Positions 27,861 to 35,907 are shown, numbered from the stretch's first letter. The stretch is 64,000 nt of DNA from an uncultured Clostridia bacterium (GCA_934130085.1 CAKOXK010000007.1:1-64000), one strand, 5' to 3'. The notes: a model not told the origin generated them from the letters alone. Numbers and translations are program-made.

Positions 27861-28066
27861 ATCAATATTATATTATTTTTCATGTCTTGTTCGTTTCTTT
27901 CTTCGTTAGTCGAAAGTAACTTTCGGTCGCTATGCGTCATTTTAAACAATATAAATTATGTCTTGTTTGTTTTGTTCTTTGTTAGTTGAAATTATACTTT
28001 AGAGGAAAAGAAATATCCGTGTTCGCTTGAGCGATACACGGATATTTCAAATAATATAATATTAAT
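27861..28066 (+). repeat. 3'-end palindromic elements, copy 4 (two degenerate units)
   Basis: Two decayed units in tandem, in the same orientation as the upstream dltD-like gene: outer arm ATCAATATTATATTATTT at 27861 and the matching AAATAATATAATATTAAT end near 28066. Between them are CTTCGTTAGTCGAAAGTAACTTTCG and a second unit with GATATTTC and GTTCGCTTGAGCG. It fills most of the gap to the convergent gene at 28071. Confidence 0.6.
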
Positions 28067-28070
28067 TCTT

Positions 28071-28475
28071 TTATTTTAATCTGATTAGTATTGCAATTGC
28101 TAATAAAATAATGATTACTCCAACTGCTATTAATATGATGTTAAGAATTTCTGTTGCTCCCATGCTAGCAGATGATGTGCTTACATTATTTACACTTTGA
28201 ATTACTGTTGAATTTGTTTTAGCAACTGAATTAGATATGCTTGATACTGAGTTAGAAGAAGTTGCCAAGTTATTTGATGATACCGATGAAGTAGACTGAT
28301 TACTTTGTATTGAGGTGCCAACAGTAGAATTTTGATAAGTAGATGATGACACAGATTGAGTAGAATTTAAAGAAGTTGGTTGAGTCTGTGAAGAAGCATT
28401 TACTTTTGATGCAAAAAGAAAAGCTAAAAAAGAAGCAAGTAAAACAATTAACACTGAGTTTATTTTTCTATACAT
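28071..28475 (-). CDS. Serine-rich exported protein with C-terminal membrane segment
   Basis: 134 residues: signal peptide (about 7-27, cut near NAS), a low-complexity region of Ser, Thr, Asn, Gln and Val (about 28-104), then a membrane segment (about 109-131) and a short basic end. There are many NST/SST clusters that could carry O-glycans. Strong ribosome binding site GGAGG. No family recognised. Probably a surface stalk or anchor. Confidence 0.65.
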   Translation of the reverse strand: MYRKINSVLIVLLASFLAFLFASKVNASSQTQPTSLNSTQSVSSSTYQNSTVGTSIQSNQSTSSVSSNNLATSSNSVSSISNSVAKTNSTVIQSVNNVSTSSASMGATEILNIILIAVGVIIILLAIAILIRLK

Positions 28476-28626
28476 AATTATCCTCCAAAATGTATAATTT
28501 AATATTTTTTAAATCATAATATATTTTAGTAAAAAAGTCCAGTAAAAATAAAAAAAATAAAAAAACATTAAATATATTTACTTTTAATAAAAAAAGATTT
28601 AAAATAAAAATTTAGGAGGGATAATT

Positions 28627-29619
28627 ATGACAAAAATAGCTTTTTTTGATACAAAAAAATATGATAAGGATGTATTTGAAAAATACAATAAAGATTTTGG
28701 TTTTGACATAACATATTATGAATCAAGATTAAACCATGAAACAGCTCCTTTGACAAAAGGATATGATGTTGTATGTGTATTTGTAAATGATAATTGCGAT
28801 GAAGAAACAATGAGAATATTAAATGAAAACGGAGTAAAAGTACTTGCTCTTAGGTGTGCGGGATATAACAATGTTGATTTGAAAAATAAAGGGAATATAA
28901 AGGTAGTACGTGTTCCACAATATTCTCCTTATGCTGTTGCAGAACATGCTGTAGCATTGCTTCTTAATATTGATAGAAAGTTGTACAAGTCATATCAAAG
29001 AACAAAAAAGTATAACTTCTCAATAGATGGATTACTAGGTTTTGATATTCATGGCAAAACTGTCGGTGTTATTGGAACCGGAAGAATAGGAAAAGTATTT
29101 ATAAAAATAATGAAGGGCTTTGGAGCAAATATCTTAGCTTATGATGTATATGAAGATAAGGAATTTGAAAAGCAAGAAGGCTTTAAATATGTTGATCTTG
29201 ATACATTATATAAAGAATCAGATATTATATCTTTACACTGTCCATTATTTAAAGAAACAGAGGGAATGATAAATAAGGATAGTATAGATAAAATGAAAAA
29301 AGGAGTATACATTATTAACTGCAGTAGAGGAAAACTAATAAAAACAGATGATTTAGTTGAAGAACTTTCAACTGGTAAAATCGGTGGAGTTGGTCTAGAT
29401 GTGTACGAAAACGAAGAAAAATTCTTTTTACGTGATAATTCAAATGATTATGTAAGAGACAAGAACTTATCAATATTACTTTCTATGCCTAATGTAATAA
29501 TAACATCACATCAAGCATTCTTTACAAGAGAAGCATTAAATAATATTGCAACAGATACACTTCAAAATATAAAAGATGAAATAGAAGAAGAAAAATGTGC
29601 AAATGAAATAGAATTATAA
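28627..29619 (+). CDS. ldhA: D-lactate dehydrogenase (2-hydroxyacid dehydrogenase family)
   Basis: NAD-dependent reduction of pyruvate to D-lactate. The 330-residue protein has the Rossmann motif VIGTGRIGKVFIKI near residue 142, the NAD-binding INCSRGKLI near 228 with the catalytic Arg shortly before GVGLDVYE, and the catalytic His in TSHQAFFT near 293. RCAGYNNVD near 77 and PQYSPYAVAEHA near 98 fit the LdhA branch rather than phosphoglycerate or erythronate dehydrogenases. Ribosome binding site AGGAGGG. Confidence 0.9.
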   Translation: MTKIAFFDTKKYDKDVFEKYNKDFGFDITYYESRLNHETAPLTKGYDVVCVFVNDNCDEETMRILNENGVKVLALRCAGYNNVDLKNKGNIKVVRVPQYSPYAVAEHAVALLLNIDRKLYKSYQRTKKYNFSIDGLLGFDIHGKTVGVIGTGRIGKVFIKIMKGFGANILAYDVYEDKEFEKQEGFKYVDLDTLYKESDIISLHCPLFKETEGMINKDSIDKMKKGVYIINCSRGKLIKTDDLVEELSTGKIGGVGLDVYENEEKFFLRDNSNDYVRDKNLSILLSMPNVIITSHQAFFTREALNNIATDTLQNIKDEIEEEKCANEIEL

Positions 29620-29729
29620 TTGCGCTAACAAGTTTATTACATTCAATTGACTTTAGATTATAATGGGTTGAATTTAGAATATTCTAATGATAATCTATCT
29701 TCATAAGAATATAACAAGGAGAATAGATT

Positions 29730-30680
29730 ATGAAGCAGAAGATGAAAAAAATTGATGGAAGAAAAATAAAATATGAGGCTCAAGAAAAAGGAATTACTAT
29801 ACTGGCTCTTGTTATTACAATTATTGTGCTTTTGATATTAGCAGGAATAACAATAAAAACATTAAGCTCGGATGATGGAATTATAAACAAAGCTAAAGAG
29901 GCAAAATTGGAGTATGAAAATGCAGCCTTACTAGAGCAATCAGGACTAAATAAAATCACTAATACAATTGATAATGTTAAAGAGGAAATGATTCCAAAAG
30001 ATAAGGAAGCTGTAGAAACAACTGTTAGCCTTTCAGGGGCAGGAACAGTAGCTAGTGACCCTAAGGTTACTGCAAGTATTGAACTTAGAGATAGTTTCTC
30101 AGGAGTTAACTTAGCAAAATGTAAATGGGTTGCCAACAATAGTGCAGATACATTAGGAACAAATGAATCAAAATATACTAATGCAATTAGCTCGGAAAAA
30201 AGCCAAATAACAATTCCTTTAGCAGTAGGAAGTAATTACCTACATATTCTAGCTACTGATAATGCAGGTAATGCAAAAGAAACAATAACACAAGCTATAA
30301 ATGTTACGCAAATCAATCATGTTCATACTGGAAATTCTTCAACAAATGGAGGTTGTTACACTACTCCAGTATACCATACTCATACAGATGCATGCTACAA
30401 AACAGTTACTTCCTATGATCCGCATTTTTTCAACAGGTGTTGGGGATATAATGCAGACACAAACGAGGAGCATTGGAGCTGTGCATATTGTAATGCTGAC
30501 TGGTGTGGAGATGCTACAGCACATGATGAAAGTTTTTACGCTGATCCATGGAATACGGGAGGATGCCCACAAAGAGCGCATCAAAGCAAAAAACTAAGTT
30601 GCGGAAAGACTGATCAAACTGTTGAGAGTTATGCATTAAGTTGTACAAAAGTTGCTGATGGATATACCATAGCATACTAA
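29730..30680 (+). CDS. Prepilin-leader surface protein with a Cys/His-rich C-terminal region
   Basis: 316 residues. A type IV prepilin-like N-terminus: basic leader, Gly followed by ITILALVITIIVLLILAGIT (about 22-41), then SSDDGIINKAKEAKLEYE, the start seen in many clostridial pseudopilins. The middle (about 85-190) looks like an Ig/beta-sandwich domain. The last 115 residues are rich in paired Cys and His (NGGCY, HTHTDACY, CAYCNADWCG, GGCPQRAH, LSCGKT, LSCTK), suggesting metal binding or disulfide bonds. The same leader type occurs in the next gene. Ribosome binding site AAGGAG. Confidence 0.7.
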   Translation: MKQKMKKIDGRKIKYEAQEKGITILALVITIIVLLILAGITIKTLSSDDGIINKAKEAKLEYENAALLEQSGLNKITNTIDNVKEEMIPKDKEAVETTVSLSGAGTVASDPKVTASIELRDSFSGVNLAKCKWVANNSADTLGTNESKYTNAISSEKSQITIPLAVGSNYLHILATDNAGNAKETITQAINVTQINHVHTGNSSTNGGCYTTPVYHTHTDACYKTVTSYDPHFFNRCWGYNADTNEEHWSCAYCNADWCGDATAHDESFYADPWNTGGCPQRAHQSKKLSCGKTDQTVESYALSCTKVADGYTIAY

Positions 30681-30694
30681 GGTTCAAATAAAAT

Positions 30695-30730
30695 AAAAGC
30701 TTACCTAAAAAAGGTGAGCTTTTATTTTTT
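30695..30730 (+). terminator. Terminator after the Cys/His-rich pilin-like gene
   Basis: Stem AAAAGCTTACCT with AGGTGAGCTTTT, loop of about five A, then a T-run. Confidence 0.85.
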
Positions 30731-30856
30731 AATTAATCTTTTAGATTAATTAAAATCTGATAATATCAAAATACCACGAAAGCCTTGTAAAATCAACGCT
30801 TAGAGAACCAGTGTAAAGAATGTGTAATAAGAAAAAAGATTTTTTTTCTAAATATG

Positions 30857-30905
30857 AAATCGAGGAATAACCTACTTAGAGTAAGCATTCCTCGATTTTT
30901 ATTTT
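30857..30905 (+). terminator. Second strong hairpin in the 30.7-31.0 kb gap
   Basis: Stem AAATCGAGGAAT with ATTCCTCGATTT around an 18-base loop, followed by TTATTTTTTT. No gene lies between this and the terminator at 30.7 kb, so it may end a small RNA or the remnant of a lost gene. The rest of the 318-base gap shows only A/T-rich sequence and a repeated AAAGATTAATTAAAA word. Confidence 0.65.
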
Positions 30906-30998
30906 TTTATTAAGCTAAAAGATTAATTAAAAAGTAAAAAACAATGTAAACGCAGTAGTATCAACGGTTTGCAAAATTTTAAAGGAGAAAATTTAAAA

Positions 30999-32772
30999 AT
31001 GATGTATGAAAAAAATGCTTTAAAATTAAATGGAAATTCTAGTTTAAAAAGAAAATTTAAAATAGTAGAAAACGTAAACGTGAATAAAAATCGAAAAGAC
31101 CAAGAGCGGCAATAGTTATAAAATAAGTCAAGCCGGAATTTCACTAGTTGCTTTAGTTGTGACAATAATTATTCTTTTAATTTTAGCGGGAATAACAATT
31201 GGAACGTTAACATCCGATTCAGGAATAATAGGGAAAGCGAAAGATGCAGCAAATACCTATAAAAAAGCTGAAGCAGAAGAAAACAATTCAATAAAAAGTA
31301 TGATAGAGGCAATAAAGAAATCTTCAAACAGAAGTACAGAAGAACCAGTAATTGAGAAATCAAAACCAAATGCTCCGGTTCTTAAGACTGGGATGACTCC
31401 AGTAAAATTTGAAGTTGATGAAAAAGATTCTAGTAAGATGAAAACTGTAAAAACAACTTCAAGTGATTCAGAATGGTATAATTATGATGAAAAGAAATGG
31501 GCTAATGCAATGACTGAAGACGGAAGCTTATGGGTATGGATACCAAGGTATGCTTACAGAATAAATGAACCAGATTCAGCAGATGCAGAGCAAAAAGGAA
31601 CAACAGATGTAGTTTTCTTAAGAGGTTTAACGGATACTTACATTGGAGAAGATGGAGATGTTTATGATGATGTAAAAAGATGTAAAACAGAAACAGAACA
31701 AATAGATACAACAACAGGATGGACAGTTCACCCAGCATTTACAAATGAAAGTTCAATAAATTATAGAAACGGCGGATGGGATTCAGAGTTATACGGAATA
31801 TGGGTAGCAAAATTCGAAGCAGCATTCGCAACAACAAGCAATGTACCATCAAATAAAGTAAGGGTATCAAGTGGTATCAACTACTCACAATCAACAGTGT
31901 GGGGACCAAACGCAATATATAAAGCAGAGGTAGATTCATCAGCAACAACAGATGGAAGTATAAAAGCAAGAAACTATGTAGATGGAATATATGGAAGTAC
32001 AGCAACATCAATAAAATACCCAACATTCCAAGGTTCAAGCTATTCAATGAACTATATAAATCATAATGATGCATACTTATTATCAAGAAAATTAACAGCA
32101 GAAGGAAACATATATGGATTGTCAAGCGATGCAGATAGCCATTTAATAAAGAACAGTGAATGGGGCTCAGTATCATATTTAAGTAAGAGCGAATATGGAC
32201 TAGGCTCAGTTGATATTGCAATAAATAATAAAAACTTTAATGATCATACAAATAACGTATATGCAGGAACAGGCTATAATAATCAAGGAAAAAAATGGAA
32301 TGATATAAGCATAGAAAAAGGATACTCAGCATCAACTACAGGAAACATATATGGAATATATGATATGAGTGGTGGCACATGGGAAAGAGTAGCATCATAC
32401 ATAAATAATTCTATTGGAGCAGGAAACAGAAACACTTATGGAGCAAGCGTAGTAACAGGAGGAGCTAAAAGCACTAAATATGCAACAGTTTACCTAAGTA
32501 ATGAAACAGATAGTACAAATACAGACGATAAAAGAGGAGAGGCTAACTACAATGTTAACAATAAAATATACGGCGATGCGGTTAGAGAAACATCTACAAA
32601 AGGTAGCGAAAAATTGTCATGGTACTCAGACTACTCTTACTTTCCTGAAGGCGGCTCTCCGTTCTTCATTCGCGGTGGTTATTGGGACAGCGTCGGTGCT
32701 GGGCTTTTCTACTTCAGTCGTGATTGTGGTAATAACAATTACAATGTTGGGTTCAGGCCAGTCTTGATGTGA
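30999..32772 (+). CDS. Prepilin-leader surface protein with C-type-lectin/FGE-like C-terminal domain; frameshift in the leader
   Basis: The main frame (31084-32772) encodes a prepilin segment (AGISLVALVVTIIILLILAG, then TSDSGIIGKAKDAANTYKKAE), a helical stalk, and a C-terminal formylglycine-enzyme/C-type-lectin-like fold (WVWIPRYAYRI, GIYDMSGGTWER) ending FIRGGYWDSVGAG...VGFRPVLM. That ending is typical of variable proteins diversified by retroelements. The last 120 coding bases (32641-32760) are about 49% G+C, against roughly a third elsewhere, and use CGC/CGT arginine codons. A good ribosome binding site (AAAGGAGA) and ATG 30999 lie upstream in another frame that stops at 31113; a +1 shift between 31084 and 31112 would join them. 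Without it only GTG 31159, inside the membrane segment, is available. Confidence 0.75.
32641..32772 (+). other. Candidate variable region of a diversity-generating retroelement target
   Basis: The 3' end of the lectin-like gene. Base composition changes sharply at about 32640 (59 of the next 120 bases are G or C by my count). Most codons here are NNY (GGT TAT GAC AGC GTC, TTC TAC TTC AGT CGT GAT TGT, AAT AAC AAT TAC AAT), which is the codon form that adenine mutagenesis produces. No reverse transcriptase or template repeat is in the window, so this would be diversified in trans or be an orphan. Confidence 0.45.
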
Positions 32773-32819
32773 TAAACATCTAAAATAAAAAAATAACAAA
32801 TATAAATTGCTGTTAATTA

Positions 32820-32848
32820 TTGACAAGGTGATATTTATATGATATTAT
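32820..32848 (+). promoter_or_regulatory. Promoter of the type III toxin-antitoxin locus
   Basis: TTGACA (32820-32825), 17-bp spacer, TATTAT (32843-32848), just upstream of the antitoxin RNA repeats. Confidence 0.7.
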
Positions 32849-32854
32849 GCATAT

Positions 32855-33021
32855 AATAATTAAAGACATCATAGTTTTTAATAAATGTGTTTGTCGCCGC
32901 CTCTTTGGCGAGATATAAATGAGAGAGTGAATAAATGCGTTTGTCGCCGCCTCTTTGGCGAGGTATAAATGAGAGAGTGGATAAATTTAATGGGGCTTAC
33001 CGTAAAAACGGTAGGCCTTTT
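32855..33021 (+). ncRNA. cptI: Type III antitoxin RNA with two 50-nt repeats (CptI-like)
   Basis: Two perfect-length tandem repeats of 50 bases (32881-32930 and 32931-32980) differ at three positions only. Each contains the GTCGCCGCCTCTTTGGCGA hairpin. A third repeat start (ATAAATTTAATG) is cut short and passes into a terminator. Promoter, repeats, leaky terminator and then the toxin gene is the defining layout of type III systems, where the toxin cuts the transcript into repeat units that inhibit it. Two repeats of about 45-50 nt fit the CptIN family. The exact 5' end is inferred from the promoter. Confidence 0.8.
32994..33021 (+). terminator. Terminator between the antitoxin RNA and the toxin gene
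   Basis: Stem GGCTTACCGT with ACGGTAGGCC (one wobble pair), A-rich loop, then TTTT. In type III systems this partial terminator sets the ratio of antitoxin RNA to toxin message. Confidence 0.8.
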
Positions 33022-33042
33022 ATATTAGTTAGGAGATAAAAC

Positions 33043-33546
33043 ATGAAGGCTGACATTGGATATTTCTATTTCATAAAGGATGATTTCTTTGACATTGCGG
33101 ATGATCCAGAATTAATGCAAAACAAAGAAAACGGAAACAGGAGACCATGCTACTATTGCATTAAAAGCGATGAATATGAAAGCATTATGTGGTTTATTCC
33201 GGTTAGTACTAAGGTAAAGAAATACAAGGAAATATATGAGCACAAAATAAAAAAACAAATGGAACAAGGAAAGAATATCTCTATAGATACAATTGTCTTT
33301 GGCAATGTAGCAAATACATATAGCGCATTTCTTATTCAAAATATGTTTCCTACAACTATGGAATATATAGAAGGAAAGTACATAAAAAATAAAGTACAAA
33401 TTAGGGTTTCAGATCAGTTAGAAAAAGAAATAATATATAAAACGAATAAAGTTTTGGAATTGTATAATCATGGAATGAAAAGAATTGTTTTTACTAAGAT
33501 AGATAGAATATTGCATATTCTGACTGGGCAGATTACAAAAAAGTAA
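33043..33546 (+). CDS. cptN: Type III toxin endoribonuclease, CptN/ToxN-like
   Basis: 167 residues with the ToxN/CptN pattern: an early YFYFIKDDFFD near residue 7, then RRPCYYCIKSDEYESIMWFIPVSTKVKKYKEIYEHK, split here by a short basic loop typical of the family, and IDTIVFGNVANTYSAFLIQNMFPTT near 85-110. Such toxins are RNases held inactive by the antitoxin RNA; the systems stabilise DNA and can abort phage infection. The adjacent 50-nt RNA repeats are the strongest evidence. Ribosome binding site TAGGAGA. Confidence 0.82.
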   Translation: MKADIGYFYFIKDDFFDIADDPELMQNKENGNRRPCYYCIKSDEYESIMWFIPVSTKVKKYKEIYEHKIKKQMEQGKNISIDTIVFGNVANTYSAFLIQNMFPTTMEYIEGKYIKNKVQIRVSDQLEKEIIYKTNKVLELYNHGMKRIVFTKIDRILHILTGQITKK

Positions 33547-33564
33547 TATATACTTATAATGAAG

Positions 33565-33663
33565 ATTTCTTTATGGGATGGATAAATGCAGGTCTTTTCT
33601 ATTTTCATCGTTGGACACGGACAAGGCACATATAGCAATGGCTTCAGGGTAACCTTAATATAG
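33565..33663 (+). pseudogene. Remnant of a second C-type-lectin/variable-region module
   Basis: About 100 bases similar to the end of the lectin-like gene at 32.7 kb. One frame reads FFMGWINAGLFYFHRW (compare GAGLFYFSR) and a second frame continues to NGFRVTLI and a stop (compare VGFRPVLM and stop). A frameshift separates them and no upstream gene body remains. The toxin-antitoxin locus therefore sits between an intact lectin gene and the tail of another one. Confidence 0.65.
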
Positions 33664-33715
33664 TTTAAAATAAGAAAATATCAACTGAAGTATAAAAAAT
33701 AAATTTATTTTACTA

Positions 33716-33744
33716 TTGACAAGAACAAATGTTTTGCGTATTAT
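33716..33744 (+). promoter_or_regulatory. Promoter of the truncated RhuM gene
   Basis: TTGACA (33716-33721), 17-bp spacer, TATTAT (33739-33744), about 48 bases before the RhuM start. Confidence 0.6.
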
Positions 33745-33791
33745 TATTTTTAATTTAAAGAAGAACAAACTATGAAAGGATTCTAAAAATA

Positions 33792-34139
33792 ATGGGTAAC
33801 GAATTAGATGAGCAAAATAGATTTATAATGCATACAACAGATGATGGAAAAGTAGAAATTGAAGTAAGACTAGAAGACGAAAATGTATGGCTAACTCAAA
33901 ATTCAATGGCGGAATTATTTGACACAACTAGGAATAATATAACAATGCACATAAAAAACATCTTTGAAGAAGGAGAACTACAAGAAAATTCAGTTAGTAA
34001 GGAATCCTTACTAACTGCTAAAGATGGAAAAAATTACAAAACAAAATTTTATAATTTAGATTTAATTATCTCTGTAGGATATTGTTGTAACTGCATTATT
34101 GCCATATATCGGTTACCCAAGAAGCCTAAATGCTATTAG
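33792..34139 (+). pseudogene. Truncated RhuM-family gene
   Basis: The first about 96 residues match the start of RhuM (virulence protein) family members: EIEVRLEDENVWLTQNSMAELFDTTRNNITMHIKNIFEEGEL, split across residues 24-66, then KTKFYNLDLIISVGY. The family is normally over 300 residues. Here the match ends at ISVGY (34077) and an unrelated tail of 18 residues follows. Promoter and start are intact, so a fragment could still be made. RhuM genes are common in mobile and defence regions. Confidence 0.75.
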
Positions 34140-34158
34140 ATGTATAAATGAAGCATAA
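34078..34158 (+). pseudogene. C-terminal remnant of a carboxymuconolactone-decarboxylase-family gene
   Basis: In a different frame from RhuM, 34078-34158 reads DIVVTALLPYIGYPRSLNAIRCINEA followed by a stop (given here only as its 5' and 3' halves: DIVVTALLPYIGY, then PRSLNAIRCINEA). This resembles the end of carboxymuconolactone decarboxylase family proteins. It begins exactly where the RhuM similarity ends, marking a recombination or deletion junction at about 34078. Confidence 0.5.
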
Positions 34159-34176
34159 ATATGTGGCTTGGTTTAC

Positions 34177-34206
34177 CTTGACAGGTCAAGCAAAACACAG
34201 TATAAT
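34177..34206 (+). promoter_or_regulatory. Consensus promoter with an overlapping inverted repeat (possible repressor operator)
   Basis: TTGACA (34178-34183), 17-bp spacer, TATAAT (34201-34206), both exact. A perfect inverted repeat CTTGAC-AG-GTCAAG (34177-34190) covers the -35 element, and GTTAG/CTAAC (34207-34222) follows the -10. The first gene downstream is a DtxR/MntR-like regulator, so self-repression is likely. Confidence 0.65.
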
Positions 34207-34254
34207 GTTAGAATAGGCTAACAAAAGGCAAAGGTCGTATGAGAGGTTATAAAA

Positions 34255-34707
34255 ATGGAATTAACAAATAGTCAAGAAGAGTATTTAAAAACAATATACT
34301 TGTTGAAGACCATGAATAATGAAGTAAAGGTAACATCAATTGCAAATAAATTAAATAAGACCAAGGCTAGTGTAAATAATGCAATTAACTCATTAAAGGC
34401 TGAGGGTCTTATTAATTATGTTCCTTATGGTCATATTGAACTAACTCAGGCAGGTGAAAAAGAAGCTGTAAAAATTATAGAGGCTAATGATATAGTAAAT
34501 TTGTTTTTAACTGAAATTATTGGCGCTTCTAAAGAAAATGCTTCAAAAGAAGCAACTCAAATAAAAACTATTTTGAGCGATGATACCCTTAATAAACTTG
34601 CAAGATATACACATAAAGAACTTGGATTATATAGTTTAGATTGCGGATATGACATTAATAATGAAAAATGTATCAAATGTGCGAGAAGAACTGAAATAAA
34701 AGAATAA
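34255..34707 (+). CDS. DtxR/MntR-like metal-dependent transcriptional regulator
   Basis: 150 residues with a winged-helix N-terminus of the iron-dependent repressor type (LTNSQEEYLKTIYLL, then VTSIANKLNKTKASVNNAINSLKAEGLI) and a shorter metal-binding and dimerisation part (TQAGEKEAVKIIEAND). The C-terminus has a Cys cluster (DCGYDINNEKCIKCARR) that could bind metal; this is not usual in MntR. Ten bases before mnmA, probably co-transcribed. Metal specificity cannot be told. Confidence 0.78.
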   Translation: MELTNSQEEYLKTIYLLKTMNNEVKVTSIANKLNKTKASVNNAINSLKAEGLINYVPYGHIELTQAGEKEAVKIIEANDIVNLFLTEIIGASKENASKEATQIKTILSDDTLNKLARYTHKELGLYSLDCGYDINNEKCIKCARRTEIKE

Positions 34708-34717
34708 GAGGTAATAA

Positions 34718-35776
34718 ATGAAAAAGGTTTTATTAGGAATGAGCGGTGGAGTTGACAGCTCTGTTGCAGCAATTCTTCTAAAAAATGCAGGGTATGAAGT
34801 AATTGGTGTAACCATGCATTTATATGAAGGCGGATGTTGTAATTTATCATCAACGCTAGATGCAAAGATTGTTTGCAAGAATATAGGCATTGAGCACGTT
34901 ATTTTAGACTATAAGCAAGAGTTTAAAGATATTGTTATAGATGATTTTATTGATGAATATGGGCATGCTAGAACGCCTAATCCATGTATAAGATGTAATA
35001 AATATTTGAAGTTTGGTTTAATGTATGAAAAAGCAAAAGAACTTGGTATTGATTATGTTGCAACAGGTCATTACGCAAGATGTGAATTTGATGAGAAATA
35101 TAATCAATATGTATTAAAAAAAGCTGTTAATATAGCAAAAGATCAGAGCTATGTTCTTTATAATATAAAAAGAGATATGCTTGACAAAGTACTATTTCCG
35201 CTTGGCAACTTTAAGAGCAAGGATGAAGTAAGGCAGATTGCAAAAGAAAACAATTTAAGAGTATTCGCTAAGCCTGATAGTGAAGACATTTGTTTTATAC
35301 CAGATGGTAATTATAAGAAGTTCTTAGAAGAAAATTCTAATTTAAAACCAAGAGAAGGAAATATTATAAACAACAAAGGTGAAATACTTGGCAAACATAA
35401 AGGCCTGTATAATTACACTGTAGGTCAAAGAAAAGGCCTTGGTATTTCATACAGTGAGCCACTGTTTGTACTTGGTTTTAATACAACAAAAAATGAGCTG
35501 ATTGTTGGAACACAAAATGAATTGTATAAAGATGAAATACTTGTAGAAGATTATAATTTAATGCTTATGGATGATTTGAGAGAAAGAATAGATGTTAATG
35601 TAAAAACAAGGTACTCATCAAATGAGGCAGAGGCTGAAATTTCCAAAATAATGATTGACAACAAAACATACATACGAGTTAAATTTAAAGAACCTCAAAT
35701 GAGGATAACACCAGGCCAATCAGCAGTATTTTATATTGATGACACTGTACTTGGTGGTGGAATAATAAAAAAGTAA
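34718..35776 (+). CDS. mnmA: tRNA 2-thiouridylase MnmA
   Basis: Thiolates U34 of tRNA-Lys, -Glu and -Gln. The 352-residue protein has the PP-loop GMSGGVDSSVAAI (7-19), the first catalytic Cys in NPCIRCNKYLKF near residue 92, the second in DSEDICFIPDG near 190, and the tRNA-binding TVGQRKGLGI near 240. Ends with the beta-barrel TPGQSAVFYIDDTVLGGGII. Complete. Ribosome binding site AGAGG. Confidence 0.95.
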   Translation: MKKVLLGMSGGVDSSVAAILLKNAGYEVIGVTMHLYEGGCCNLSSTLDAKIVCKNIGIEHVILDYKQEFKDIVIDDFIDEYGHARTPNPCIRCNKYLKFGLMYEKAKELGIDYVATGHYARCEFDEKYNQYVLKKAVNIAKDQSYVLYNIKRDMLDKVLFPLGNFKSKDEVRQIAKENNLRVFAKPDSEDICFIPDGNYKKFLEENSNLKPREGNIINNKGEILGKHKGLYNYTVGQRKGLGISYSEPLFVLGFNTTKNELIVGTQNELYKDEILVEDYNLMLMDDLRERIDVNVKTRYSSNEAEAEISKIMIDNKTYIRVKFKEPQMRITPGQSAVFYIDDTVLGGGIIKK

Positions 35777-35907
35777 CGAAAGACAACAGAAACAACGTAC
35801 AATACAAATAAATAAAGGATCATAAAAACAGATAGTATAATTAAATTATAGAGATTAAATAGTAATTAAGAATAAAGAAAATGAAAAATTAAAGAGAAGG
35901 AATTAAA

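Noticed and set aside
32881..32980. CRISPR-like or random tandem repeat
   Set aside because: Two adjacent 50-base units with no spacers, bounded by a promoter and terminator and followed by a ToxN-like gene. This is the type III antitoxin layout.
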